A program made the position numbers and the translations under genes. A model generated the notes under the pieces. The model was given only the letters and a program-made list of their open reading frames with translations. It was not told the origin of the DNA and did not search any database. Shown here piece after piece: positions 45,350 through 59,419 of a stretch of 64,000 nt of DNA; within the stretch, counting starts at the first letter, position 1; each line of letters starts with the position of its first letter. The DNA comes from Archangium violaceum. Lineage in GTDB: Bacteria > Myxococcota > Myxococcia > Myxococcales > Myxococcaceae. The stretch is taken from contig NZ_CP069396.1 in the NCBI RefSeq assembly GCF_016887565.1, positions 647,001-711,000 of the forward strand, read 5' to 3'.

Positions 45350-45370
45350 GGGTTCTCCGGGGAAAGGGTG

Positions 45371-45405
45371 AAAAAAGAAGCCCAGCCTCAAGGGAGGCCG
45401 GGCCT
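45371..45405 (-). terminator. Rho-independent terminator of cspA-type gene
   Basis: On the minus strand a 12-bp stem (AGGCCCGGCCTC with GAGGCTGGGCTT, two G-U pairs) encloses CCTT and is followed by CTTTTTT. It lies 35 bp past the cspA-type stop. This is the clearest intrinsic terminator in the window. Confidence 0.9.
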
Positions 45406-45439
45406 CGTGAATGAAAGGTAAGGAGCCGGAGGCGCGCGA

Positions 45440-45646
45440 TCAGCCGATCGGGCGAACGTTCTCGGCCTGCAGGCCCTTGGGGCCCTTCTTCACGTCGAAT
45501 TCCACCTTCTGGCCCTCGGCCAGGGTGCGGAACCCGTCGGTCTGGATCGCGGTGTGGTGGCAGAACACGTCGGGGCCCCCGCTGTCCTGGGTGATGAAGC
45601 CGAAGCCCTTCGCGTCGTTGAACCACTTCACAGTTCCACTTGCCAT
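45440..45646 (-). CDS. Cold-shock-domain protein (CspA family)
   Basis: A 68-residue single-stranded nucleic acid binder. RNP1 is KGFGFIT and RNP2 is DVFCHH; the opening [19 protein letters not shown] is typical. It melts RNA structure in cold or stationary phase. Ala-Glu-Asn near the end (QAENVRP) is as in CspA paralogues. The unit Cys in VFCHH replaces the usual Val-His. It has a leader of up to 230 bp and a strong terminator, so the transcript is mostly monocistronic. Confidence 0.95.
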   Translation of the reverse strand: MASGTVKWFNDAKGFGFITQDSGGPDVFCHHTAIQTDGFRTLAEGQKVEFDVKKGPKGLQAENVRPIG

Positions 45647-45884
45647 TGCTCTGATTCTTTCCCTTGCAGTCCGACGTCCATCGACGAACTGCTCGCTCAC
45701 TGGAGCGATAACCGGGCCTACACCCGTCCAGGGGGCGAAGTCGAGCCGGGAAATCCTCCCGGTCCCGCTTTCGCACTGTTGGATACAGGGCCGCGATCCA
45801 CCACATAACACTCCTGGGCGGGCACCTGTTCCGATGAAAATCCAAAGGGGGCGGGTCCGAACGACCCCAGGGGAATAAGGGCCT

Positions 45885-46355
45885 TCAGGCCTGGGTGCCG
45901 CTCGACACCGGGTGAGGTGGCATGGCGCGGCGCCACCGGGCCCACAGCAGGTCCGTGCCCGCGGCGAGCACCACGCCGGCCGCGTAGCAGACCAGGTCGG
46001 AGGCGACGAAGCCGCGGCCCAGGAGGAGGGCACCGAAGCGGTTGGCGCGGAGCGCATCGAGCCAGGGCGTGTGGAGGAGCTGGCTGAGCTCGACGAGCAC
46101 GGAGATGCCGAGGGCCCAGGCCGCCGCATGGCGCACCCGGAGGCGCGGCAGGGCGAACAGGAGGCACAGGTAGACCATGGAGGCCCACAACGTGTCGCCC
46201 GCGTACTCCCGGAAGAAGCGCGGCAGGTACGCCGCCGCCATGGCCGAGCGCGAGCCCAGGCCCAGCGCGATGACGAGCAGCATCAGGGGTAAGAGGAGCA
46301 GCCGCCCGCGCGCGGGAGGGAGTGGCTCGGGGGCCGGAGGAGTACCGGGGCTCAT
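45885..46355 (-). CDS. DUF2809 membrane protein
   Basis: A 156-residue protein with four membrane segments. Signatures are [13 protein letters not shown] and [25 protein letters not shown], core [16 protein letters not shown]. These mark the DUF2809 family (VanZ-like by fold), whose function is unknown. Its ATG overlaps the stop of the upstream TPR-like membrane protein by 4 bp (ATGA), so the two are translationally coupled. Confidence 0.8.
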   Translation of the reverse strand: MSPGTPPAPEPLPPARGRLLLLPLMLLVIALGLGSRSAMAAAYLPRFFREYAGDTLWASMVYLCLLFALPRLRVRHAAAWALGISVLVELSQLLHTPWLDALRANRFGALLLGRGFVASDLVCYAAGVVLAAGTDLLWARWRRAMPPHPVSSGTQA

Positions 46356-47245
46356 GCGGGACAGTGTACCGCCGCCGCGTCCCTGGCCTGGAGGAAGGCG
46401 GCGAGCTCGGGCCACTCCCGGGCGAGGTACTCGTACTGGGAGGCCCGGACGGGCTTCTCGGGCAGGACACATCCCAGCTTGAGCGGAACGAGCTGCCCGC
46501 CCAGCCGGCCGCGCGCGAAGGCGTGGAGGACCGCCACCGCGCCCACGTCCAGCTCGGGCACGTTCTCCCGTGTGGCGCTCTGGATGCGTTTCACCGCCTC
46601 CACGTACCTCCCGGCGCGGCAGAGCAGCACGGCCTGCGCGAGCAGCGCGTAGTCCGTCTTGTCGAACATGGGGCGCCGGATGCGCTCCACCCAGTGCTGG
46701 GCCTCGTCCGGCACGCCGTACAGGGCCAGGATGGCCGCCATCACCCCTGGGGCCCGCGCCTCGCGCAGGGCCCGCGTCCCTTGTCCCCAGGCCCGGGTGG
46801 TCGCCTCGCCGAAGGACAGGGCGCGCTCGTAGTCCCCCTGGCGGAGCCACGCGAGCGTGAGCCCGTGGTAGCTCCGCGCTCGGAGCGACTTCCTCCCTTC
46901 GTACGCCGCCCCCGTGAAGGCGCGGATGGCCGCGTCGGGCCTCCCCGCCCGGAGCAGCTCCCAGCCCTGTCGCTCCAGGCGCTTCACCTGCCAGTGGTGC
47001 CAGGCGCCGAGGAGGACTCCCGCCCAGAGCAGACCCACGAGGAACACGGGGATTCCCGCCACCGTCACCGCTGGCGCCAGGGGCCACGGGTAGGTGTCCT
47101 GTCCTTGGGACACCCAGGGAACGATGCCCATGAGGCCGGCGCCGAGCAGGACGGTCGAGAGGAGCTTCAGCCCTCCGAGCCAGAGGCGGACGGACAGGCC
47201 GTGCGTGAGCGGAAGACGGAGGGTGTTGTCGAGGGAGGTCGTCAT
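46352..47245 (-). CDS. Membrane protein with TPR-like domain
   Basis: About 297 residues, MTTSLDNTLRLPLTHGLSVR. Two N-terminal membrane segments (about 22-45 and 60-85) are followed by a cytoplasmic TPR-like array: LLRAGRPDAAIRAFTGAAYE, LAWLRQGDYERALSFGEA, LLCRAGRYVEAVKRIQ. It probably acts as a scaffold at the inner membrane; no enzyme site is seen. The ATG at 47245 is used; a TTG at 47263 is possible. It is the first gene of a two-gene unit with the DUF2809 protein. Confidence 0.7.
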   Translation of the reverse strand: MTTSLDNTLRLPLTHGLSVRLWLGGLKLLSTVLLGAGLMGIVPWVSQGQDTYPWPLAPAVTVAGIPVFLVGLLWAGVLLGAWHHWQVKRLERQGWELLRAGRPDAAIRAFTGAAYEGRKSLRARSYHGLTLAWLRQGDYERALSFGEATTRAWGQGTRALREARAPGVMAAILALYGVPDEAQHWVERIRRPMFDKTDYALLAQAVLLCRAGRYVEAVKRIQSATRENVPELDVGAVAVLHAFARGRLGGQLVPLKLGCVLPEKPVRASQYEYLAREWPELAAFLQARDAAAVHCPA

Positions 47246-47435
47246 GTCCGGGCGCCAGTGCAAGGCGGGGCCCAGTCCGCGCCCGAGTCATTTCCGGTAT
47301 CTGGCGGCCGGGTGCGTCCGTGCCCGGAGATGCCGCGTCCGGACAGGGCGACCATCATGCGTTTGAATGATGACGCCCGCTGCCCGTCTGAGTGGACAGA
47401 TGCAGCAAGGACATCACCCCAGAAGGATGACTCCC

Positions 47436-48131
47436 ATGAAGGCCCTCTTCGCCGCCGTTGCCCTGCTTACCGCCGCCGCCGCTTCCGCCCAGACCGCTCC
47501 CGTCCCCGCCCAGGCCGCCCCGGCGCTCGCGCCGCCTCCGGGCCAGGCCACCGGCAGCGCGCCTCCGACGGCTTCCGGGTTCCGGGGCGAGGACAACAAC
47601 GAGCTCTGGCGCGGCCGGCGCGGCACGCCCGTGGTCGTCGAGCGCGAGGACCTGGAGCAGCGCCTCGCGCGGCTGGAGCGGTTGCTCGGTGAGGCCTTCG
47701 AGCGCAGCGGGCGTGGCCAGGGCAAGGGCAAGCTCCGCGAGGCCTACGATGAGCTGAACGACATCCGCGAGGTGATCGCCGAGGCCCCCGAGCTGCGCGG
47801 CCACAACCCGCGCCCCACGCCGCCCCCTCCCCCGGTCCCGGCGTATCAGCCCATCGCCGACGGCAGGCTGCAGAAGATCATGAACGCCATGTCGCGCGAG
47901 CCCTTCGGCAAGGACAAGATGAACGTCCTCGAGGATGGCGCCGAGGGTAACTACTTCCTCGTCGGCCAGGTGCAGCAGGTGCTGGGCCAGTTCCAGTTCT
48001 CCAAGGACCGGCTGCAGGTGGTGCGGATGCTGTGGTCGCGCGTCCTGGACCGGCAGAATGGCTTCCAGCTCTACAACTCCTTCCAGTTCTCCAATGACAA
48101 GGAAGAGCTGAAGCGCATCATCTCCGGCTGA
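47436..48131 (+). CDS. Exported DUF4476 protein
   Basis: A 231-residue protein beginning MKALFAAVALLTAAAASAQ, a Sec signal. A Pro/Ala linker and a charged helix (REDLEQRLARLERLLGEAFE, core EQRLARLERLL) precede a Pro-rich hinge. The C-terminal 95 residues fit DUF4476: LQKIMNAMSREPFGKDKMNV, QVQQVLGQFQFSKDRLQVV and the final FQFSNDKEELKRII. Function unknown. AGAAGG sits 9 bp before the ATG at 47436. It is monocistronic, with a hairpin terminator downstream. Confidence 0.8.
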   Translation: MKALFAAVALLTAAAASAQTAPVPAQAAPALAPPPGQATGSAPPTASGFRGEDNNELWRGRRGTPVVVEREDLEQRLARLERLLGEAFERSGRGQGKGKLREAYDELNDIREVIAEAPELRGHNPRPTPPPPPVPAYQPIADGRLQKIMNAMSREPFGKDKMNVLEDGAEGNYFLVGQVQQVLGQFQFSKDRLQVVRMLWSRVLDRQNGFQLYNSFQFSNDKEELKRIISG

Positions 48132-48157
48132 AGTCCGGGTTCGCCGGAGTCCCTCCA

Positions 48158-48203
48158 GGGGCCAGGCTCGCGGGGCGCGGATGCCCCGACGGGTCTGGCC
48201 CTT
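48158..48203 (+). terminator. Nested hairpin terminator after DUF4476 gene
   Basis: GGGCCAG (48159-48165) pairs with CTGGCCC (48195-48201), and inside it CGGGGC (48171-48176) pairs with GCCCCG (48183-48188). It lies 27 bp past the stop. The T-tract is weak (CTTCGGCTTT), so this may be a Rho-assisted site. Confidence 0.6.
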
Positions 48204-48245
48204 CGGCTTTCCGGGTCCGTGCGCGCGAGCACGTTCGCTGGTTGA

Positions 48246-49415
48246 ATGCCCCCGCTCATGCGCCCGCGCACCCGCAGAGTGACGCTCCTCTCCGTGTTGG
48301 GAGGACTCCTGCTCCTGGCCCTGCTCGTCGTTGCGGGGTACCTCCGGGGCCTGTCCCTCGTGGTGAGGGCCTCCGGCATGAAGGGAGGCGCGGCCGAGCG
48401 CATCGCCCGCTGGGGCACCGGCCCCTTCTCCGTCGAGGACGCACGCATTCCCTCGCGCCACGGCCCCTTGCGCGCCCGCGTCTTCCGGCCCGAGCACCTC
48501 CACGGACGCACCGTGCTCCTCACCCCCGGCGTGCACGCGGACGGCATCGACGAGCCCCGGTTGGTGGCCTTCGCCCGGAATCTCGCCGCCGGGGGGCTCA
48601 CCGTCATCACCCTGGAGCTGCCCGACCTGCTCCGCTACCAGCTCACCCCTCGCGAGCCGGACATGATCGAAGACGCCGCGCTCTGGGTCTCCTCGCGGCC
48701 GGAGCTCGCGCCCGAGGGCCGCGTGGGCCTCATGGGCATCAGCTTCGCCGGGGGGCTCTCCGTCGTCGCCGCGGGCCGGCCCTCGCTCGCGGGCAGGGTC
48801 GCCTTCACCTTCTCCCTCGGAGGGCATGGGGACCTGTCGCGCGTGCTCTCCTTCCTCTGCACCGGCGTCCAGCCCGACGGTCAGCCCCGCCGGCCCCATG
48901 ACTACGGCGTCGTCATCATCCTTCTCAACGTGGCCGGCCAGGTCGTCCCCCCCGAGCAGGTGGAGCCGCTGCGCGCGGCCCTCCTCACCTTCCTCCGGGC
49001 CTCGCACCTCGCCATTCACGATACGCCGCGCGCCAACGAGACCTTCGCCGAGGCCCGGCGGATGCAGTCGCGGCTGCCCGAGCCCGCCGCCACCTTCATG
49101 CGCCTCGTGAACGACCGGGATGTCGCCGCGCTCGGGCCGCTGCTGTTGCCGCACGCGAAGGGCTTCGCCGATGACCCGGCGCTCTCGCCCGAGCGCTCTG
49201 CCGCCCCTCGGACGCCCGTGTACCTGCTGCACGGCACGGACGACACCGTCATCCCCGCCGTCGAGTCCACGCTCCTCGCGCGCTGGCTGGAGCCCCACAC
49301 CGGGGTGCACCTCCTGCTCTCGCCCCTCATCTCCCACGCCGAGCTCGACCGCCGGATGCGCCTGTCCGACGTCTGGCGGCTCGTCGCCTTCTGGTCGGCG
49401 CTGCTCGGCGAGTAG
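48246..49415 (+). CDS. Membrane-anchored alpha/beta hydrolase
   Basis: A 389-residue protein. One N-terminal membrane segment (VTLLSVLGGLLLLALLVVAG) anchors it. The nucleophile elbow is GISFAGG, the acid residue is in LLHGTDDTVIP, and the His is in SPLISHAEL. This is a complete Ser-Asp-His set. It may be an esterase or lipase on the periplasmic side. The ATG at 48246 is used; 48258 is also possible. It converges on the TerB-like gene. Confidence 0.8.
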   Translation: MPPLMRPRTRRVTLLSVLGGLLLLALLVVAGYLRGLSLVVRASGMKGGAAERIARWGTGPFSVEDARIPSRHGPLRARVFRPEHLHGRTVLLTPGVHADGIDEPRLVAFARNLAAGGLTVITLELPDLLRYQLTPREPDMIEDAALWVSSRPELAPEGRVGLMGISFAGGLSVVAAGRPSLAGRVAFTFSLGGHGDLSRVLSFLCTGVQPDGQPRRPHDYGVVIILLNVAGQVVPPEQVEPLRAALLTFLRASHLAIHDTPRANETFAEARRMQSRLPEPAATFMRLVNDRDVAALGPLLLPHAKGFADDPALSPERSAAPRTPVYLLHGTDDTVIPAVESTLLARWLEPHTGVHLLLSPLISHAELDRRMRLSDVWRLVAFWSALLGE

Positions 49416-49430
49416 CGCGCCCCCACCGCG

Positions 49431-49766
49431 TCAGGCCGGGGGCAGGCCCAGCAGCTCGCGAATCTGGGCGAGCATCTCCTGCTCGGAGAGGTTCACCTGG
49501 GCGTCGCTCTCGATGAGCGTGCGCACCGTCGCGAGCACCTCGTCCGGGCGCTGGCGCAGCAGGCCCAGGTTGGGCGCCGGCATGGGCTCGCCCAAGTCCA
49601 GGCACTGCTCCAGCCGCTGGAGCTCCGGCAGAGGCACCTTCCACCGGCGGGCCGCGCCGAGCAGGGCCCGGGCCTCGCGCGCATCAATCTCATCATCGCT
49701 CCAGGCCACGTGCAGCAGCAGCTTGAGCAGCTCGATGTGGAAGCGGTCGTCGGTCGGTGTCGTCAT
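49431..49766 (-). CDS. TerB-like small protein
   Basis: A 111-residue all-helical protein. HIELLKLLLHVAWSDDEIDAREARAL (core LLLHVAWSDDEIDARE) carries the acidic D-x-E/D pattern of TerB-like domains, which bind divalent metal. A second, weaker copy comes near the C-terminus (LIESDAQVNLSEQEMLAQ). Tellurite-resistance relatives serve as stress or membrane-associated scaffolds; no ter operon is present here. It is followed by the convergent hydrolase gene. Confidence 0.75.
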   Translation of the reverse strand: MTTPTDDRFHIELLKLLLHVAWSDDEIDAREARALLGAARRWKVPLPELQRLEQCLDLGEPMPAPNLGLLRQRPDEVLATVRTLIESDAQVNLSEQEMLAQIRELLGLPPA

Positions 49767-50139
49767 CCGCGTGTCTCTCGGCCCCCGAGCGTCGCTGGTT
49801 CCCGTGCACGCGTCCACGGACGGGCAGTGGCTCGCCCCCCGCCTCGGCACGGGAGCGTGTTGTAGCCATCCGGGCGACGTTTCCCGCTCCAAAGGCCTCC
49901 CGGCGGGACCGCTCCCGGTGCGCGTCGGCCCGCTGTCGCCCCGGTGACAACACGCCACGCGGCTTCCGCGTTGCCCGTCTGGCTATTCCCGCTGTGCCCT
50001 GGATTCCGCTCTCCCTCGGAGCGCGAGTCTGTCCGGATGTTGGCACATCAACTGCACAGCCCCCGTCCGCCGTCGCGAGCCTTCCTGCACGGGCGCTCGA
50101 CGGTCCCCTTTACTTCTCATTCTCCAAGGAATTGGTTAC
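49767..50139 (+). promoter_or_regulatory. 373-bp regulatory region upstream of secreted Cys-rich protein
   Basis: No gene was found here. It holds the sigma-54 promoter at 50041-50056 and, about 235 bp further up, a near-perfect 14-bp palindrome GTGCACGCGTCCAC (49804-49817). That spacing suits a distal activator site for an enhancer-binding protein. The TerB-like gene must also take its promoter from the left part of this region. Confidence 0.5.
50041..50056 (+). promoter_or_regulatory. Sigma-54 promoter
   Basis: TGGCAC-ATCAA-CTGCA matches the consensus TGGCAC-N5-TTGCA with one mismatch. The GG and GC dinucleotides are exactly 12 bp apart, the key sigma-54 requirement. Transcription would start near 50067, giving a 73-nt leader before the ATG at 50140. 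Confidence 0.7.
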
Positions 50140-50985
50140 ATGACCCAGATTCGTCAGGTGCTGCTGTCCCTGGTGTGTTGTGTCCTGCTGCTGTCGACGC
50201 AGGCGTCCGCGCAGGAGTGCAGCCAGTTCGACCGTGGGGAGTACGACGCGGTCTCCGCCAAGGCGGAGAGCCAGCTCATCGAGCTGGAGAAGATCGCCGA
50301 TGGCATCCTGGAGAAGGGCGTGCTGTCCGGTGAGGAGGGGGACCGCTACGACGCCCTCACCAATGATTACGCCTCGAGCATGATGGCGGCCTATCAGATC
50401 GTCTACACGGCGGCCGAGACGGCGGGCAAGTCCGAGGGCAAGGAGGGTGACGCGCGGCTCACGGCCGAGTTCGAGCTGCTCGCCTCCAAGCACGAGACGC
50501 GCACCGTGGCGCTGGCGCTCAAGTGGGAGAAGATCCACGCCGCCATCGCGCAGGGGGAGATCAAGGAGGCCCACCTGACGATTCCGCAGGGCGCCCCGAG
50601 CCCCGTGCAGCAGCTCACCCAGGAGGGCCAGCAGCAGCTCGCCATGCGGGACGTGCTGCGCCCCGAGTTCCTCCAGATTGCCGCGCTCGGTGAGCAGGAG
50701 AAGAGCTCCTTCGCCAACACCTGCAAGTCGGCGGCCTCGGTCATCGGCAACCTCATCATCCCCACCGCCGAGGCGGCGCAGATCGCCCGCTGTGTGCGGC
50801 CGTGCGTGGCCAAGAACTGGAGCGCGTGCGTGAGCTGCATCCGCAACGCGGGCCCGGTCGTCATCAACGCCTGGAACGACTTCGTGGGCTGCTGGAACGG
50901 CACCGGGGCGTGCAAGTGGTACAAGCCGTGGAACTGCGTCAAGAAGGCCTGGTGCCTGGCGAAGCTCATCGCCGTGCTCGCGTAA
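50140..50985 (+). CDS. Secreted Cys-rich protein, unknown
   Basis: A 281-residue protein with signal MTQIRQVLLSLVCCVLLLST...ASA. The body (about 30-200) is helical and charged. The last 65 residues form a compact Cys-rich module with ten or so Cys, CVRPCVAKNW, CVSC, GCWNGTGACKWY and NCVKKAWC, rich in Trp. It ends in a hydrophobic LAKLIAVLA. Such tails occur in disulfide-locked surface or antimicrobial proteins, but no family was recognised. A sigma-54 promoter lies upstream and a strong terminator downstream, so it is a single-gene unit next to a sigma-54 activator. Confidence 0.75.
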   Translation: MTQIRQVLLSLVCCVLLLSTQASAQECSQFDRGEYDAVSAKAESQLIELEKIADGILEKGVLSGEEGDRYDALTNDYASSMMAAYQIVYTAAETAGKSEGKEGDARLTAEFELLASKHETRTVALALKWEKIHAAIAQGEIKEAHLTIPQGAPSPVQQLTQEGQQQLAMRDVLRPEFLQIAALGEQEKSSFANTCKSAASVIGNLIIPTAEAAQIARCVRPCVAKNWSACVSCIRNAGPVVINAWNDFVGCWNGTGACKWYKPWNCVKKAWCLAKLIAVLA

Positions 50986-51007
50986 CGCTCCTCGCGCCAG
51001 CTCCCAG

Positions 51008-51053
51008 ACGCCCCGGATCGGCCGAGCGGCCGGACCGGGGCGTTCTGTCTTTC
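51008..51053 (+). terminator. Strong hairpin terminator after Cys-rich protein gene
   Basis: ACGCCCCGG (51008-51016) pairs with CCGGGGCGT (51035-51043), with an inner CGGCC/GGCCG stem, followed by TCTGTCTTTC. It starts 22 bp past the stop codon. Confidence 0.8.
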
Positions 51054-51097
51054 GAGGCCCCCGTCGTGTCGGGGAATTGTCGTGTTAACGTTCGTTC

Positions 51098-52477
<1,380 letters not shown>

Positions 52478-52480
52478 GTC

Positions 52481-53920
52481 TCACGCCGCGCGCCGGGTGA
52501 CGTGGCGCAGGCTCTCCTTCCCGGGGAGCGGCGCCACCTGGAAGGTGTCCTCCAGCCCCGCGAGCGCCGTCTCCGTCACCACCACGCCCCGGCCCGGGTG
52601 CCCCGTCGTCCAGGCCGACAGGCGCAGCAGCCGGCCTCCCCCCAGGCCCGGTCTGCCGCTCGCATCCGGCCTCAGCGTCGCCGTGTCCACGTGCAGCGTG
52701 GGCGCCAGGAACACCCGAGCCAGTTGGATTCGCTGGGAGGGCTCCTCCGCCAGCGCGAGCGCCAGCTCCAGCACCCGCCGCCGCGCTTCCCGCTCGGCGC
52801 CCGCGTCCTCCGGCAGCGCCGCCACCCCCAGCAGGAAGCTGCTCCCCTCCACCATCACCGTCAGCCCCAGCGCGTCCGCCTTCGTCCGCGCTCCCTCCAG
52901 CAGCGCGTCCACCACGTCCAGCGTGATGTCGTCGATCTGCCCCTCGATGAGCGCCTCCACGTACAGCCCCAGCGCGCGCACCTGTCTCGAGCGGCCCGAC
53001 CCCGTCTCCCTCACCGCGCGCCGCAGCTCCTCCAGCGCCGCGTCCACGTCCGGGTACCGGTCCTCCCGCCGCTTCTCCAGGCAGCGCCCCACCACCGCGT
53101 CCAGTGCCGCCGGCACCGGTGCGCGCTCACTGGCCCTCGGCACCGGCGCGTGCAGGTGCTGCTCCTCCAGCTCCACCAGCGTCGTGCCCTGGAAGGGCGG
53201 CCGCCCCGTGACGAGCTGGTACAGCATCACCCCCAGCCCGTAGAGGTCCGTCCGCGCGTCCGGCGTCTCCCCGCGAATCTGCTCCGGCGCCATGGACAGG
53301 GGCGTGCCCAGCACCATGCCGGTGCTCGTCACCATCGAGCCCGCCTCCTCCGGCGCCAGCAGCTTCGCCACCCCGAAGTCCACCAGCTTCACCAGCGGCC
53401 CCGACGCCCTCGGCAGCACCACCACGTTCTGGGCCTTCAGGTCCCGGTGCACGATGCCCGCCCCGTGCGCCGCCCGCAGCGCCGAGCCCACCTGCTCCAG
53501 CAGCTCCAGCGTCTCTCGCGCCGAGAAGGGCCCTCGCGCCGCCAGCTCCGCCGCCAGGTCCCTCCCCTCCAGCCACTCCATGGCGATGAAGGGCCGGCCA
53601 TCCGCCAGCGTCCCGTGCTCGAGCACGTCCACGATGTGCGGGTGCCGCAGCCGCCGCAGCGTCTCCGCCTCCTGCTGGAAGCGGCGCAGCGCCCCCCTCG
53701 CCGCGGCGAACTGTGGCCTCATCACCTTCAGCGCCGCGAGCTCCCCGGTGCGGGCCTCGCGCGCGCGATAGAGCGTCGAGACGCTGCCCCGGTAACGGGT
53801 GCTCTCGACGATGTAGCCACCCACCTGGGCCCCGGGTGAGAGCTCCTCTCCATAAAGAGAGTGCTCCCGGGCCTCGGGCTCGGGCGGGGTGGCTCGCGGC
53901 GCGTCCTTCGGGTTCGTCAT
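52481..53920 (-). CDS. Ser/Thr kinase with altered glycine loop
   Basis: A 479-residue Hanks-type kinase (domain about 30-300). The nucleotide loop reads RYRGSVSTLYRAR, missing two of the three usual glycines. The rest is intact: AALKVMRP (Lys), IVHRDLKAQN, VDFGVAK, MAPEQ. No membrane segment is seen. The C-terminal 180 residues form an unknown alpha/beta region (ALGLYVEALIEGQIDDI...). It lies tail-to-tail with the FHA activator and starts 18 bp after the lipoprotein gene, so lipoprotein and kinase are an operon. It is a likely source of the phosphothreonine read by the FHA domain. Confidence 0.9.
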   Translation of the reverse strand: MTNPKDAPRATPPEPEAREHSLYGEELSPGAQVGGYIVESTRYRGSVSTLYRAREARTGELAALKVMRPQFAAARGALRRFQQEAETLRRLRHPHIVDVLEHGTLADGRPFIAMEWLEGRDLAAELAARGPFSARETLELLEQVGSALRAAHGAGIVHRDLKAQNVVVLPRASGPLVKLVDFGVAKLLAPEEAGSMVTSTGMVLGTPLSMAPEQIRGETPDARTDLYGLGVMLYQLVTGRPPFQGTTLVELEEQHLHAPVPRASERAPVPAALDAVVGRCLEKRREDRYPDVDAALEELRRAVRETGSGRSRQVRALGLYVEALIEGQIDDITLDVVDALLEGARTKADALGLTVMVEGSSFLLGVAALPEDAGAEREARRRVLELALALAEEPSQRIQLARVFLAPTLHVDTATLRPDASGRPGLGGGRLLRLSAWTTGHPGRGVVVTETALAGLEDTFQVAPLPGKESLRHVTRRAA

Positions 53921-53938
53921 GGTCGGGGACCCGGCGGT

Positions 53939-55453
53939 CTACTTGCCGCGCGACCGCCACTGACAGAGGCTCGCGTCCTGCGTCGCCAGGAGCTCGCACG
54001 GGGCGTGGAGGTAGACGGTGACGGGCTCATTCCACTCGTTCTGCTCCGGGTCCAGGCACTGCTCGAAGTCCCCATCCCCGCTGACGAGCGGCCCGTCCTC
54101 CACGCCGCACATCGAGGCGGAAGGCATCGAGGGGTTGATGCACGCGCCCGTGACCTTGGCCGCGCAGTCGGCTCCCGAGTCGCCGGGCTGTGCGCACACG
54201 CGGTGCAGGGCGTACGCCATCCCCTGGCTCCACTCCGGCGCGTAGCAGGAGAACATCTTCCGGTACATCGAGCCATCGACGTGCTGATCCTTGCCCACGA
54301 TGCGGCCATCCTTGGTGACGGACACCTCCGCTGCCAGCTCCTCGGAGTCGAAGATCGTCCCGTAGAAGGCGCCCTCCCGGTAGCGGAAGACCTCGCCCTC
54401 GGAGAGCGCGTAGGCCGTCCCCGCTGGGGTGCCCGTCTCCACCCCCACGCTGGCCGTGCTCCCCAGCCAGCTGCTGTACGGCGCCAGCATCACGTTGAAG
54501 TCCCCCGACGCGGGGCAGGTGAACGTCACCGCGGGTGGCGTGGTCGAGCACGTGCCCTCGCTCTGCGCGAGCCGGCGCGGGTTGGACGCGTCGCAGCCGA
54601 TGATGCCGGCACAGACGCGCAGCACCGAGCGGCCACTCGTGGTGGAGCCCAGCGCCGGGCCCGTGGCGCACCGGTCCGGTGCCCGCCCTCCCGCTCCCAG
54701 CCGCACCGTCTGGCCGGGCACGCACCGGCCGATGTGGCCCGGCTGCCAGCCGCAGTTGCGGTTCGCTCCGCTCTGGAGCGTGGTGCAGCCCTGGAAGCTC
54801 GGCACGTACTGCGCGAGGTCCGGGTCGTAATCCACCGCTCGCGTCTGCGGCTCCAGCTCGAAGCGCGTGATGTCGGCTGGGTCTTCGCCGCGGATGGACA
54901 GCTCCACCCGCCGGCCGAAGGCGTTGTTGCGCGCCAGGATGCAGGCCGACACCCGGCGCCTGCACTCCTCCGTCGGCACCCCCCCCAGCCACTGCGTGCA
55001 CAGGCCCGCCTTGCCCTTCCACTGGCGCACCGTGTTGCTGATCGGCTCCTTCCAGGTGAGGGCCTGCGTCTCGTCGAGCGCGCAGCCCGCCAGGTACTCC
55101 ATGAAGTGCTGCGCAGCTACGTCCCGCAGTTGCAGTTGCAGGTACGCGTTGCCCGTTGCCGGGTCGAACAGGTCCGCCAGTCCCTGACCCGGGAGTCCCT
55201 CGGACAGCACCCCCTTGCCCGCCACCAGGTCGTTCGCCTTGGGGTTGGTGGAGATGGCGTTGTAGACGAGCTCCCGCGTGGTGAGTGAGTTGGCCACGCG
55301 CATCTCCTCCGCCACCACGTCCAGGGCCTCTGTTTCCACCAGCTGTTCGGGCTGGCAGCCCAGACCGCCGAACAGGGTCGCCACGCCCAGTACGAGGGTG
55401 TGGAACCGGAAGTGCATGGAACGGAAGGACCGCCGGATGGACGTGGAATTCAT
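53939..55453 (-). CDS. Large Cys-rich lipoprotein, unknown
   Basis: About 504 residues (492 if the start is ATG 55417). The signal HTLVLGVATLFGGLGC has lipobox GGLGC. The mature part has around 20 Cys, likely in disulfides, with segments TNPKANDLVAGKGVLSE and DYDPDLAQYVPSFQGC. No enzyme motif was found. It resembles lipoproteins that sit beside kinase genes in myxobacteria, but this is from memory, not a search. It is sandwiched between two kinase genes on the same strand, 18 bp from the downstream one. Confidence 0.7.
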   Translation of the reverse strand: MNSTSIRRSFRSMHFRFHTLVLGVATLFGGLGCQPEQLVETEALDVVAEEMRVANSLTTRELVYNAISTNPKANDLVAGKGVLSEGLPGQGLADLFDPATGNAYLQLQLRDVAAQHFMEYLAGCALDETQALTWKEPISNTVRQWKGKAGLCTQWLGGVPTEECRRRVSACILARNNAFGRRVELSIRGEDPADITRFELEPQTRAVDYDPDLAQYVPSFQGCTTLQSGANRNCGWQPGHIGRCVPGQTVRLGAGGRAPDRCATGPALGSTTSGRSVLRVCAGIIGCDASNPRRLAQSEGTCSTTPPAVTFTCPASGDFNVMLAPYSSWLGSTASVGVETGTPAGTAYALSEGEVFRYREGAFYGTIFDSEELAAEVSVTKDGRIVGKDQHVDGSMYRKMFSCYAPEWSQGMAYALHRVCAQPGDSGADCAAKVTGACINPSMPSASMCGVEDGPLVSGDGDFEQCLDPEQNEWNEPVTVYLHAPCELLATQDASLCQWRSRGK

Positions 55454-55546
55454 GCGCGCGGGGTGTGCACGGGGCGGGCCATGGGGAGCGGGCATTTCGT
55501 GTCCTCGGGTAGACGGTGGGGAAGGGGGGCGCTGTTGCCCTGGAGG

Positions 55547-59383
<3,837 letters not shown>

Positions 59384-59419
59384 GGGAGAGGGCGGTGGGG
59401 GAGCCGCCGGGGCGGGAGG

